Origin: Deefgea chitinilytica
Lineage (GTDB): Bacteria > Pseudomonadota > Gammaproteobacteria > Burkholderiales > Chitinibacteraceae
Assembly (NCBI RefSeq): GCF_016881405.1
Contig: NZ_WOFE01000001.1
Location: 682,001 to 746,000 of the forward strand
Reading direction: 5' to 3'
DNA length: 64,000 nucleotides
Positions 26,833 through 35,997 of this stretch are shown piece after piece (the stretch's first letter is position 1; each line of letters starts with the position of its first letter). The notes beneath the pieces were generated by a model. That model was not told the origin of the DNA, made no database searches, and worked only from the letters and a program-made list of their open reading frames with translations. Made by a program: the position numbers and the translations under genes.

Positions 26833-28980
26833 TTAGCGACTGGGTGGTAAAAATTGAGAGTGTTGCCCAAAGTCTTGAACAGCCAAATGCGTGATTTTCA
26901 TCTCAGCGACTAACTCACTGAGTTGTTCGGTGTGAAATTGTCCTTCCGCTATTTCGATTTGTTCGAGTAGTTGGGCAATTCGATCGGCACCAATTTGTAA
27001 AGCAATCCCTTTGCCGCTGTGAGCAAGGCGGCAACATTCAGCCGCATCAGGACGCTGTGCGAGTTGCGACAAAATTTCATCGATTCGATGGAGTCCTTTT
27101 TGGCTAAGCGCCGCAAAGCGCTCGGCACTAAAGCCTAATCGGTGCGGCGCTTCAGGATTAAAATAGCGTGAGCTTTCAAATTCATCTGCTGCAATTTCAT
27201 CGTGGGTGATCGCTTGGTATTGGCTGTGCACTGATTGCGTGATTCGCGCCACGCTATCAATTAATTCACTCTCGGTAAATGGTTTGCCTAGCCAGCCATT
27301 GAGGCCAATCCGTTGAATTTCTTCACTGCTTGGTTGTAATCCTGCGCTGACCATCAGCGTAGGTAAAAAATGCCCTTGCAGACGCATGGCTTCGATGGTG
27401 GCGATGCCGTCAAGTTCTGGCATATTGCGGTCGATCACCATCGCATTGACTTGGGGGTTTTGGGCTAGGATATCCAGTGCTTTTTTACCGTGCTCAGCTT
27501 CTAGTACCGTTGCATTGGCGTTGCATAATATTTGGCGCATCAGTTCGCGATTGATGTCTTGATCTTCGACGAGCAAAATCACGAGTCCGTTGAGTTGGCT
27601 ATTAATACGGGGTTCAATTTGCGCGTGTGTTTGAATCGTTGCTAATGCGGTTGCAGTGAAGGTGCTGCCTGCAAACACTTGGCTGGTAAAGCTGAGATTG
27701 CCGCCCATTTTTTGAGCGAATTCTTTGCTGAGAGCCAAGCCTAGTCCTGTTCCGCCTTTGAAAAGCCCACTCTGTGTTTGCTCGAATGGACTGAACACCA
27801 TTGGTGCTTCAGCAGGGCTAATTCCTAGCCCTTGGTCACTCACGATGGCGATTAATTCGACCTGATTATTCTGCCGTGGCTTGCAAGATAAAGTACAACG
27901 TACTTCACCCGCATCGGAAAATTTAATCGCGTTCGAAAGCAGGTTGAGCAAAATTTGCCGCCATTTCACGGCATCTAAAGCGACTAGGGCTGGTAGTTGT
28001 GGGTCGGCGGCAATAATTAGCGTTAGTCCTTTCTTTTCGGCTAATGGGCCAAACATCCCTTGAAGTTCATTGATGAATAAGCTGGTGTCGAGTGTGGATT
28101 CATTCAGAACAAAGTGTCCCGCTTCAATTTTGCTCATGTCTAGCACATTGCCGAGTAAAGTTTGCAGATGATGGCTGGCGTGGATAATGTGCTCTAAGTA
28201 TTTCTGTTCGATTTGCGGTTGATGGTCCATTTTTTTCATCAACTCGGCGTAGCCCAAAATGGTAGTCAGCGGAGTTCGCATTTCGTGGCTAATTGACGCC
28301 AGAAAATGGCTTTTGGCTTGGTTGGCGGTTTGTGCCTTTTGTTCTGCTTCTTTAAGTTGAAGCAGTGTTTTTTGATTGCGCCATAGTGTTCGCAATGTCA
28401 CAAAAGAAAAAATCAGCATGACACCAAGTAAAACCACATTTAAGGCTGTTCGGTCTTTTAATAAACCCATAACCTTGTTTTTTTTGGCATCTAAAATCTG
28501 CGAGTAACGTGCATCAAGGGCGTTGACGACTTGGCGTAGATTCGGTGACATCCGATCGGCGGATGTCGTAATTGCATCAATTTGTTCTGGCGATAGCTTG
28601 TTGATTTTGGGCGTGGTTAGCTCTAGCCATTTCACAATCGGGGGGAGATGTTTGGCTACTTGTGGATTGTTGTTGCTCAGCGAAGGAAATGCGCCTGATT
28701 GATAATCGTTGATCCGGCTGGCAAAAATCGCATAGCTGGATTGAACTTTTGCGCGATTTTCATCGCTGGGATTGTCTTGGTAGTCGGTGAGGGCGCGCTC
28801 AAAAAAGCTATATTCTTTATTGGCCGAGCGAGCGTCACGGAGCTTTTTTTGTTGCTCAGGGGTGTTGAATTCTTTCAGGATTGCTTGAGCTTTAAGTTCA
28901 TAGCTGAGAATTAAAGCAAAAGCAGCAGCCAAAATTGCTACTGTTGCAATACACAGGGTGCGGTATTTAAAGTTATACAA
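26833..28980 (-). CDS. Hybrid sensor histidine kinase (HisKA-HATPase-REC-HPt)
   Basis: 715 residues. Two membrane segments (about 9-27 and 180-198) bracket a helical periplasmic sensor of some 150 residues. Then come HisKA with SHEMRTPLTT (H232), an HATPase domain (GTGLGLALSKEF), a receiver domain starting LLVEDQDINRELM with the acceptor aspartate in VIDRNMPELDG (near 515), and a C-terminal HPt segment with CRLAHSGKG (near 650). This is a complete phosphorelay in one chain. The signal is unknown and no cognate regulator is adjacent. The apparent start is TTG with a weak Shine-Dalgarno. Confidence 0.9.
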   Translation of the reverse strand: MYNFKYRTLCIATVAILAAAFALILSYELKAQAILKEFNTPEQQKKLRDARSANKEYSFFERALTDYQDNPSDENRAKVQSSYAIFASRINDYQSGAFPSLSNNNPQVAKHLPPIVKWLELTTPKINKLSPEQIDAITTSADRMSPNLRQVVNALDARYSQILDAKKNKVMGLLKDRTALNVVLLGVMLIFSFVTLRTLWRNQKTLLQLKEAEQKAQTANQAKSHFLASISHEMRTPLTTILGYAELMKKMDHQPQIEQKYLEHIIHASHHLQTLLGNVLDMSKIEAGHFVLNESTLDTSLFINELQGMFGPLAEKKGLTLIIAADPQLPALVALDAVKWRQILLNLLSNAIKFSDAGEVRCTLSCKPRQNNQVELIAIVSDQGLGISPAEAPMVFSPFEQTQSGLFKGGTGLGLALSKEFAQKMGGNLSFTSQVFAGSTFTATALATIQTHAQIEPRINSQLNGLVILLVEDQDINRELMRQILCNANATVLEAEHGKKALDILAQNPQVNAMVIDRNMPELDGIATIEAMRLQGHFLPTLMVSAGLQPSSEEIQRIGLNGWLGKPFTESELIDSVARITQSVHSQYQAITHDEIAADEFESSRYFNPEAPHRLGFSAERFAALSQKGLHRIDEILSQLAQRPDAAECCRLAHSGKGIALQIGADRIAQLLEQIEIAEGQFHTEQLSELVAEMKITHLAVQDFGQHSQFLPPSR

Positions 28981-29094
28981 AATCTCACGCTAATCGCAGC
29001 AATAGGAAATCGCATTTTATGCTGTTTGCTAAAAACTTTGCAGTGCCTTACGTCAAATTGCTGGCTTGTGTTGTTTAAGTGGTATTGGTTTGCT

Positions 29095-31116
29095 TTAGAC
29101 TTTAAGTAGACTTTCTCGCCCCGGGAGCCAGCGATCTAGATGAGGCTGAGCTAATTGTGGCTGATGTTTCAAAATTTCTTCGGCGACGTCGCGAGCGATT
29201 TCAAGTAACTCTGCATCGTTTTCAATGTCGGCAAAGCGCAGCATGGGGACGCCTGATTGCTTGACGCCTGCTAAATCACCAGGGCCGCGGATATGTAAAT
29301 CTTGCCGCGCGATTTCAAAGCCATCGGTATGTTCATAAATGACTTTCAAGCGCGCTTTTGCCGTGTCGCCCAACGGCGTGGTGTAGAGCAAAATACACAA
29401 ACTCGCGTGCGCGCCACGTCCCACGCGACCGCGCAGCTGGTGTAATTGTGATAATCCCATGCGCTCGGCATGCTCAATGACCATCAGGCTGGCATTCGGT
29501 ACGTCGACACCCACTTCGATTACCGTGGTGGCGATTAAAACTTGGATTTCATTGCGCTGAAAAGCCGCCATTGTCGCCGCTTTTTCTTCAGGCTTCATTC
29601 GTCCGTGTAATAGGCCGACATTGATACCTTCGAGTTCTTCTGCCAGTTGCGCATGGGTATCGACTGCCGTTTGTAATTGCAGCGTTTCCGATTCTTCAAT
29701 CAGTGGGCAAACCCAATACACTTGCCGACCTTCGAGTACTTTGGCGGCGATACGCTCAATCACTTCATCACGGCGGGCGTCGGAAATGAGTTTGGTCACA
29801 ATCGGTGTGCGGCCAGGGGGTAATTCATCGATGATGCTGACGTCTAAGTCGGCATAAAAACTCATCGCCAGCGTGCGTGGAATCGGTGTCGCGCTCATCA
29901 TCAATTGATGCGGGCTGCAGCCCTTTTCGCGTAAAGCGAGTCGCTGCGCGACGCCAAAGCGATGTTGCTCATCGACAATTGCCAGTCCTAAATTTTTGAG
30001 TTCAACGCTGTTTTGAAAAATCGCATGGGTACCGACGAGTAATTGTGCGCTGCCATCGGCCGCTGCAGCGATTGCTTCACGCTTGGCTTTGGTTTTTAGG
30101 CTGCCAGTGAGCCAAACCACATTGACGCCCAGCGGTGTTAGCCAACTGGATAATTTTTGATAATGCTGTTCCGCTAAAATTTCTGTCGGTGCCAGCATGC
30201 TGACTTGAAATCCTGCTTCAATCGCATGGCAGGCTGCCACGGCGGCAACAATCGTTTTGCCTGCACCAACGTCACCTTGTAGCAGACGTTGCATCGGGTG
30301 TTTTTGTGCTAAATCTTTGGTGATTTCGAGTAGTACGCGTTTTTGTGCGCCCGTTAATCCAAAGGGCAAGTTAGTGATCAGTTGCGCTGCGAGACGGCCA
30401 TCGGGTTTGATTTTGGGGGCGGTTTTTTCGCGGCGCACGGCACGGGCAAGGCGCAGTGAGAGTTGTTGCGCCAAGAGTTCGTCAAATTTTAGGCGTTGCC
30501 ACGCTGGGTGCGTGCGTGCCGTGAGTGAAACCGTTGGGATGTCCGGCGTGGGGGCGTGTAGGAGTTGCACGCTACTGGCAAAGTCGGGCAGATTCAGCGG
30601 GGCCAGAATGGACTCGGGTAAGGTGTCGGGTAGCGGGGTGCTGCGCAGTGCTTTGCTTATGAAACTGGCAATTTGCGCTTGCGACATACCGGCCGTTGTG
30701 GGGTAAATCGGGCTGAGCGCTTCTTGCAGGCTCACTTCGCCGCCGACACGAATTTTGGGGTGAACCATCTCGGTGCCAAAATAGCCGTGTTTGATGTCGC
30801 CGTACAACCGAACGCGTTTGCCGACGGCCAGTTGCTGCGCTTGACTAGGGTAGAAATTCATTAAGCGCACCACTAACGAGCCGCTGGCATCTTTGACGCG
30901 AGCGTTCAATTGTTTGCGTGGTTTGTAGTGAACTTCGCAAGACAAAACCTCGCCTTCAACGAGCACAGGGCTCCCAAGCGGTGCATCGGCGATGGCGTAT
31001 AAATGTGTTTCGTCTTCGTAGCGTAGTGGTAAATGCAAAATCAAGTCAAACGCGGAGCGAATGCCGAGTTTGAGTAGGCGTTGTTGCTGGGCGGTAGGGA
31101 GTTGACTGATTTGCAT
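29095..31116 (-). CDS. recG: ATP-dependent DNA helicase RecG
   Basis: 673 residues. Remodels replication forks and branched DNA. An N-terminal wedge/OB domain (VLVEGEVLSCEVHYKPRKQ) precedes the SF2 motor with Walker A GDVGAGKTIV, the DEQHRFGVAQR box, TATTVIEVGVDVPNA and QLRGRVGRG. ATG 31116 is chosen over an in-frame TTG three codons upstream. Stands alone between the hybrid kinase and yaiI. Confidence 0.97.
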   Translation of the reverse strand: MQISQLPTAQQQRLLKLGIRSAFDLILHLPLRYEDETHLYAIADAPLGSPVLVEGEVLSCEVHYKPRKQLNARVKDASGSLVVRLMNFYPSQAQQLAVGKRVRLYGDIKHGYFGTEMVHPKIRVGGEVSLQEALSPIYPTTAGMSQAQIASFISKALRSTPLPDTLPESILAPLNLPDFASSVQLLHAPTPDIPTVSLTARTHPAWQRLKFDELLAQQLSLRLARAVRREKTAPKIKPDGRLAAQLITNLPFGLTGAQKRVLLEITKDLAQKHPMQRLLQGDVGAGKTIVAAVAACHAIEAGFQVSMLAPTEILAEQHYQKLSSWLTPLGVNVVWLTGSLKTKAKREAIAAAADGSAQLLVGTHAIFQNSVELKNLGLAIVDEQHRFGVAQRLALREKGCSPHQLMMSATPIPRTLAMSFYADLDVSIIDELPPGRTPIVTKLISDARRDEVIERIAAKVLEGRQVYWVCPLIEESETLQLQTAVDTHAQLAEELEGINVGLLHGRMKPEEKAATMAAFQRNEIQVLIATTVIEVGVDVPNASLMVIEHAERMGLSQLHQLRGRVGRGAHASLCILLYTTPLGDTAKARLKVIYEHTDGFEIARQDLHIRGPGDLAGVKQSGVPMLRFADIENDAELLEIARDVAEEILKHQPQLAQPHLDRWLPGRESLLKV

Positions 31117-31261
31117 GATTGGCAAGCTCGAACAATCGTTCTATTGGGCGTACTGTAGCGTATTTGCTGGGTTTGGGCTAGGCAAGGGGAGGTACGAAGT
31201 CATGAAAACACGAACAAGAGGTGTTGAGATGTATTGCTTTTCTTTCGTGTATTGCGTGAGC

Positions 31262-31299
31262 AAAAAATCTTAAAAACTGCGTGCAGTAGATTTTTTTTG
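31262..31299 (-). terminator. Probable terminator downstream of yaiI-like gene
   Basis: An inverted repeat, AAAAAATCT ... AGATTTTTT enclosing ACTGC-GT-GCAGT, lies about 90 bases after the yaiI stop. On the minus strand the ACTGC/GCAGT stem is followed by TTTTTAAGATTTTTT. The stem is short, so this is moderately supported. Confidence 0.5.
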
Positions 31300-31378
31300 C
31301 ATGTATATGAAGGTAGCCTTTTAAAAATAAGGTTTGGCTCGATATACTGTTTGATAATAAAGCAAAAGACGCCGATCT

Positions 31379-31858
31379 TTAGCGTTTGGCATTTTTAGCC
31401 AAAAAGCGATCAAGCGCTTTGCCAAATGCGAGGCGGTCGCTTTGGCTAAATGCTGCAGGGCCACCCGATTGTAGTCCTGCGCCGCGTAGTTCCTCCATAA
31501 AATCTCGCATATTGAGTCGTTCACGGATATTTTCTGGGCTGTAGAATTCGCCGCGCGGATTGAGTGCAAAAGCGGCTTTTTCAATCACGCGAGCCGCCAG
31601 CGGAATGTCGGCGGTAACCACCAAATCTCCTGCGTGGACTTGCTCTACAATCCAATGGTCGGCTTCGTCAAAACCATGCGCTACTTGAATGGCGCGAATG
31701 TGGGCTGATGGCGGTACGCGTATCAGTTGATTGGCCACCAGAGTTAATGGCAACTGCAGCCGATCTGCTGCACGAAACATCATTTCTTTGATAACCACTG
31801 GGCACGCATCAGCATCGACCCATAAATGCAATTTTCTAGGGGTATTGATCTCTAGCAA
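31379..31858 (-). CDS. YaiI/YqxD (UPF0178, DUF188) family protein
   Basis: 159 residues. The N-terminal [15 protein letters not shown] motif and the [21 protein letters not shown] segment define the family, a PIN-like fold of unknown function. No ATG is available at the conserved N-terminus: the frame begins with TTG at 31858, with AAGGA about 12 bases upstream, and an out-of-frame ATG precedes it by 8 bases. Confidence 0.9.
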   Translation of the reverse strand: MLEINTPRKLHLWVDADACPVVIKEMMFRAADRLQLPLTLVANQLIRVPPSAHIRAIQVAHGFDEADHWIVEQVHAGDLVVTADIPLAARVIEKAAFALNPRGEFYSPENIRERLNMRDFMEELRGAGLQSGGPAAFSQSDRLAFGKALDRFLAKNAKR

Positions 31859-31891
31859 TTGATCATAATCCTTTTGAAGAATATACCTAAA

Positions 31892-32803
31892 TTATTTATC
31901 AGGATTGGCTTTGTCGGCCATTTTTTGCCGAATCAAGGGGAGCATAGCGAGCGCTGCTTTTTCACCTTCTAAAATGGCGATATTTTTCATATCAAAATCG
32001 GCCGCGCCAATTTTGCCTACTTTCGGACGGATCACGATATCAGCGCGGGCAAGCTCTTGTTCGCCGAGTTTTTGCCCCATGATGACGATGGCTTGATTCA
32101 TGACGCCCAAGGTGCTGGTTGCAGCGGTACCAGTGGCTTTACTAGAAATATCAACTGCAATCACAAAATTCGCGCCAAGCTCACGTGCCGCGTCGACTGG
32201 TACTGGGCTAACGACGCCACCATCGACGAATTTCTTATTGCCAATTTGCACTGGCATAAAAATGCCGGGAATACTGCTTGATGCGCGCACCGCTTGGCCG
32301 ACATTGCCGCGGTTAAATGCCACTCGATTGCCGGTTTCTAGCTCGGTTGCAACGGCAGAAAACGGTTTTGGAAACTGCTGAATGGTTTTGTTGCCGACCA
32401 ATTGATTGACATAGTCTTGCAGTTTTTGCCCTTTGACTAGGCCGCCGCCAATTAAATTGACGTCACGAATCTGGCTTTCGTCCAAGCTAAAGGCGCGCTC
32501 CTGCAGGGCAAACGCATCCATGCCGCTGGCGTACATCGCGCCAACGACACTACCTGCGCTGGTGCCAGAGACAACGTCAACTTTAATGCCGTTGGCTTCT
32601 AGCATTTTAATGACGCCGATGTGGGCAAATCCTTTGGCGGCGCCGCCGCCGAGCGCGAGACCTACCTTGACCTTGATCGGCGGTTTGCTTGGGGGGGGAG
32701 TGGTTATGGTTTGTGCTGGCGGGTTGCTATTGCAGGCCGTCATCAGACTGATGACGGCAAGCGCGCTGCTGATTTTTCGAGCAAATCGAATCGCTGAATG
32801 CAT
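31892..32803 (-). CDS. Patatin-like phospholipase lipoprotein (RssA-like)
   Basis: 303 residues. The lipobox ISLMTAC makes C24 the probable lipidation site, so the enzyme is membrane-anchored in the envelope. The patatin domain shows the oxyanion loop GGGAAKGFAHIG, nucleophile elbow SGTSAGS and catalytic DGG (VDGGVVSPVP). A predicted lipid acyl hydrolase; the substrate is unknown. Its ATG is 2 bases after the trmO stop. Confidence 0.9.
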   Translation of the reverse strand: MHSAIRFARKISSALAVISLMTACNSNPPAQTITTPPPSKPPIKVKVGLALGGGAAKGFAHIGVIKMLEANGIKVDVVSGTSAGSVVGAMYASGMDAFALQERAFSLDESQIRDVNLIGGGLVKGQKLQDYVNQLVGNKTIQQFPKPFSAVATELETGNRVAFNRGNVGQAVRASSSIPGIFMPVQIGNKKFVDGGVVSPVPVDAARELGANFVIAVDISSKATGTAATSTLGVMNQAIVIMGQKLGEQELARADIVIRPKVGKIGAADFDMKNIAILEGEKAALAMLPLIRQKMADKANPDK

Positions 32804-32805
32804 AG

Positions 32806-33531
32806 TTATCTGTTTTCCATGGTGATGACGTAGGCGCAATTTCCATCGCAGCGCCATTGAATGTTAAATTGGTAAAGACGAATTCCGTATATCCGGTATG
32901 GGTCGCTAGCGTAGGCTGGTCTAGGGTCTTGTGCCAATACCTCGGTAATTAGTTCGAGCAAATGGGCTTGTTGGGCGCTCGCAATTTGCTGTAGCGCTAA
33001 TGGGCTAAATTCCACTTTAAGTTGAGGCGGCGCGCCATTGACAAATCCGCTTTGGGCATCCGCTTGAGATTCAACAAAAGGAATGTAAGGCTTGATATCA
33101 ATAATCGGTGTTTGATCGACTAAATCAAGCCCGGCAAAATGCAAAGTCACACCATGCTCGGTATCAATGTTGAGTAGTTTGACTAGAGACAATCCCAGTG
33201 AATTAGGGCGAAATGGGCTACGACTAGCAAATACACCGATTTTTTCATTGCCGCCAAGGCGGGGCGGGCGCACGGTGGGCGACCATTGGCCAGCCACTTC
33301 GTGAAAGATAAAACTTAACCAAACATGAGAAAAATCAGCCAGACCGCGGACGCAGTCTGCATGATTGTAGGGCGCAATGAGTTTCAAGCTGCCAAGCGCA
33401 TGCGGCGCTAAGCTAGGTTGCCGCGGGATGCCAAATTTATCGACAAATGGGCTGCGGATAAATCCTATGGGCTGGATGGTATAGTTGTTTGACGTCACAA
33501 GAGCAGTATTTGAACAGCGAATGCCTATCAT
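32806..33531 (-). CDS. trmO: tRNA t6A37 N6-methyltransferase TrmO (TsaA family)
   Basis: 241 residues from the ATG at 33531. Uses S-adenosylmethionine to methylate the threonylcarbamoyladenosine at position 37 of certain tRNAs. The family start TIQPIGFIRSPFVDKFGIPRQ and the conserved FASRSPFRPNSLGLSLVKLL and DIKPYIPFVE segments are plain. A GTG eleven codons downstream is an alternative start. Lies between the NSS transporter and the patatin lipoprotein. Confidence 0.9.
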   Translation of the reverse strand: MIGIRCSNTALVTSNNYTIQPIGFIRSPFVDKFGIPRQPSLAPHALGSLKLIAPYNHADCVRGLADFSHVWLSFIFHEVAGQWSPTVRPPRLGGNEKIGVFASRSPFRPNSLGLSLVKLLNIDTEHGVTLHFAGLDLVDQTPIIDIKPYIPFVESQADAQSGFVNGAPPQLKVEFSPLALQQIASAQQAHLLELITEVLAQDPRPAYASDPYRIYGIRLYQFNIQWRCDGNCAYVITMENR

Positions 33532-33556
33532 AGCACTCGCTGCTTTTGAACGGCTG

Positions 33557-34879
33557 TTACAGATTGTGGATCCAGACAATACTAATGATGACGGGGGCAA
33601 TAATCGCGCAAATGGTGCGGAATGCTGGCAGAATGTTGGCTGAGCCTTGCGCGGTTAGTGATTGTTGAATCCGCGGCCAAATTGCCCAGCCGACAAATAA
33701 AGCGGCTAATAGCCCACCCGCTGGCATCATGATATTTGAGGCTACATAGTCCATTAAATCGAACGGGGTTTTGCCAAAGAATTTAAAGTCAGACAGTGTG
33801 CCAAACGATAGCGCAGCAGGCACACTCATCACGAACACAGCGGCAAAAATCGAATAAGTGGCCTTATTGCGCTCAACACCAAATTCATCCATTAAAAATG
33901 CCACAATTGGTTCGAGTAATGAGACTGATGATGTCACTGCGGCAAACAGCAGCAATAAAAAGAAAGCAATCGCGAAAAATTGCCCAGCAGGCATTTGCGA
34001 GAAAATGGCTGGCATCGTAATAAACGTCAATCCTGGGCCTGCGGATGGATTAATGCCAAAAGCAAATACTGCCGGTAGCACCATTAAGCCCGCCAAAATG
34101 CACGCTAAAACGGCCAGTAGCGAAATCCAAAGCGTGGCGCCTGGTAGTTTTGTTTCGGTGCTGACGTAGGAGCCATAAGCGATCATTGTGCCGCAACCAA
34201 TCGAGAGCGAGAACATGGCTAAGCCAGTGGCTTCGATTAACATGGCACCATTGATTTTGGAAAAATCAGGCGTAATGAAATACATGACGCCATCCATCGC
34301 GTGCGGCAAGGTCAGAACACGGGCAATAATAATCAACATCAGGAAAAACAGCGCAGGCATTAATATTTTACTGGTGCGCTCAATTCCTTTTTGTACGCCC
34401 CCCATTACAATCGCTACGGTGGCAGCCAGAAAAGCACCGGTGTAGGCAATGCTTTGAATCGGGTCGCCAATAAATGAATTAAACAAGTTGCCAAGTGCGG
34501 TAGTGTCTTGAGTCAGAATTTCACCGGTGATGGAACGCCATAAATAGGCTAGGCTCCAGCCTCCGACGACACAATAGAAAGATAAAATAATAAATACACA
34601 AACCACAGAAAGGCGTCCAGCCCAGGGCCATAGCCCACCTTTGAGTGTGCGGTAAGCCGTCGTGGCGGATTGTTTTGCCATGTGACCGATGCTCATTTCA
34701 GCCAGCACCATGGCAATGCCAATACTGAGCACGCAGGCTAAATAAATGATGAGAAAAACACCGCCACCGTTTTGGCCTGCAACGTAAGGAAATTTCCAGA
34801 TGGCGCCTAAGCCGACGGCAGAGCCTGAGGCGGCGAGAATTAAGCCTAGTTTTGAACCCCAATTAGCACGATTGGACAT
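33557..34879 (-). CDS. Sodium-dependent transporter, NSS (SNF) family
   Basis: 440 residues with about 11-12 membrane segments. The N-terminus WGSKLGLILAASGSAVGLGAIWKFPY is the sodium-binding signature of neurotransmitter:sodium symporters (LeuT fold). Bacterial members with this signature carry amino acids such as tryptophan or tyrosine; the substrate is not readable here. Upstream of trmO with a 25-base gap, probably co-transcribed. Confidence 0.92.
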   Translation of the reverse strand: MSNRANWGSKLGLILAASGSAVGLGAIWKFPYVAGQNGGGVFLIIYLACVLSIGIAMVLAEMSIGHMAKQSATTAYRTLKGGLWPWAGRLSVVCVFIILSFYCVVGGWSLAYLWRSITGEILTQDTTALGNLFNSFIGDPIQSIAYTGAFLAATVAIVMGGVQKGIERTSKILMPALFFLMLIIIARVLTLPHAMDGVMYFITPDFSKINGAMLIEATGLAMFSLSIGCGTMIAYGSYVSTETKLPGATLWISLLAVLACILAGLMVLPAVFAFGINPSAGPGLTFITMPAIFSQMPAGQFFAIAFFLLLLFAAVTSSVSLLEPIVAFLMDEFGVERNKATYSIFAAVFVMSVPAALSFGTLSDFKFFGKTPFDLMDYVASNIMMPAGGLLAALFVGWAIWPRIQQSLTAQGSANILPAFRTICAIIAPVIISIVWIHNL

Positions 34880-35000
34880 GTTGTACTCTTTTGATTGTCA
34901 TATAGAGTATTGTCCAGATTCAAATGCTGGCCACAAGTGGCGTAAGCCCTAGTATGGCGTGGTAATTGTTGGCAAATAGTTGGTTTTGGTGGACTGTCGA

Positions 35001-35483
35001 TTAATTGTTGCTTTTGGGGCGAGCAAAGCCGGCCTTGCTAATTGCGGCATGCCATGCGGCGCTATTCCACTCTTTGATGACTTCTTTACCAATGACCAAT
35101 ACGGGTGGGCGTTGCTGTAAGGTGCCTACAACGCTGAAAAATTCGATCATTGTTGCTTCTTTAGCAGGATCCGCTGTTTTAACGTCGTAGAGGATTTTAC
35201 GGCTATCGAGTAAAGCCACAGCCTCGTCGCAGGCAATCCCGCATTGTGGCGTAATCCACAGCACAACTTGGGGTGTGTTGAGTGTGCTCTCTTTTTGCTG
35301 GCTTGTTTCACTGGCTTTGCTGACCGTGTTCGGGCGGATGGTACGCTCTTTTGCTGGGGCGTTCGGCGGCGGTTGATCGGAGTAAAAGACGTTGCCGCTG
35401 CTGTCGCGCCATTGGTAGACCTTGGCGGCAAAGCTGCTTGTTGAGAGGCTGAGTATGAGCAGTACAAAAAGTTTGCGCATCAT
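35001..35483 (-). CDS. Secreted DUF4124 plus glutaredoxin-like protein
   Basis: 160 residues. A signal peptide (about 1-20, ending SSFAA) is followed by a DUF4124 segment (VYQWRDSSGNVFYSDQPP, residues 22-40). A C-terminal thioredoxin/glutaredoxin-like half begins VVLWITPQCGIACDEAVALL, with the cysteine pair C-G-I-A-C instead of CPYC. The cysteine spacing of three residues is unusual for a glutaredoxin active site. Periplasmic redox role is inference. Two adjacent ATG codons could serve as start. Confidence 0.75.
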   Translation of the reverse strand: MMRKLFVLLILSLSTSSFAAKVYQWRDSSGNVFYSDQPPPNAPAKERTIRPNTVSKASETSQQKESTLNTPQVVLWITPQCGIACDEAVALLDSRKILYDVKTADPAKEATMIEFFSVVGTLQQRPPVLVIGKEVIKEWNSAAWHAAISKAGFARPKSNN

Positions 35484-35544
35484 AATGTGAATAACCGATT
35501 AAATGGATTGAGCTAAAAAATATGGCGATGATAGACGGCGCAAT

Positions 35545-35997
35545 TTACTGTGAGCTAGCGATCGACTGTGTTTGAATTAAAATTTGTGCTTGGTCTATTT
35601 CAAGGGTCAGTATCCAGTCTAGTCGCTGTTGGCTGCATAGTGGAAGCATAGTCTCAGCGCGCCACGATTGCTGATCGTCGCTCAGCATTTTGTAGTAATT
35701 GCTACCCATATCCATGCCCTGCATTTGCCAGCTGAGGCGGATCGATTTTGCCGGGCCAGCGACTACCAGATTGACTGGTTTATTAGCGTTAATCGGTTGC
35801 TTGCTTCGAATGTTAAACGTCTGCTGATCAATTTGGAAATTGCAGCCTGAGCTGAGGTTAGGGCAGCTGAGGTGAATGATCTGGTTTGGTTTTTTGGCAA
35901 ACCATCGCTTTAGTGCGCCTTGTTGCGTAGAAAAAAATAGCCCCATCCCAATTAGTATGATTAGGCTGACGATGAGTTTGGCGCGTTTAGAGATCAT
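35545..35997 (-). CDS. Membrane-anchored periplasmic protein, FixH/YtkA-like pattern, function unknown
   Basis: 150 residues. One N-terminal membrane segment (about 8-24) and a periplasmic beta-rich domain. The segment LSWQMQGMDMGSNYYKML followed by W and a late strand LDWILTLEID recalls YtkA/FixH-like copper-associated domains, but similarity is weak and I would not name it so. Three cysteines lie in LSCPNLSSGC and LPLCSQQ. The ATG overlaps the stop of the upstream Nudix fusion gene by four bases, so they are translated together. Confidence 0.6.
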   Translation of the reverse strand: MISKRAKLIVSLIILIGMGLFFSTQQGALKRWFAKKPNQIIHLSCPNLSSGCNFQIDQQTFNIRSKQPINANKPVNLVVAGPAKSIRLSWQMQGMDMGSNYYKMLSDDQQSWRAETMLPLCSQQRLDWILTLEIDQAQILIQTQSIASSQ

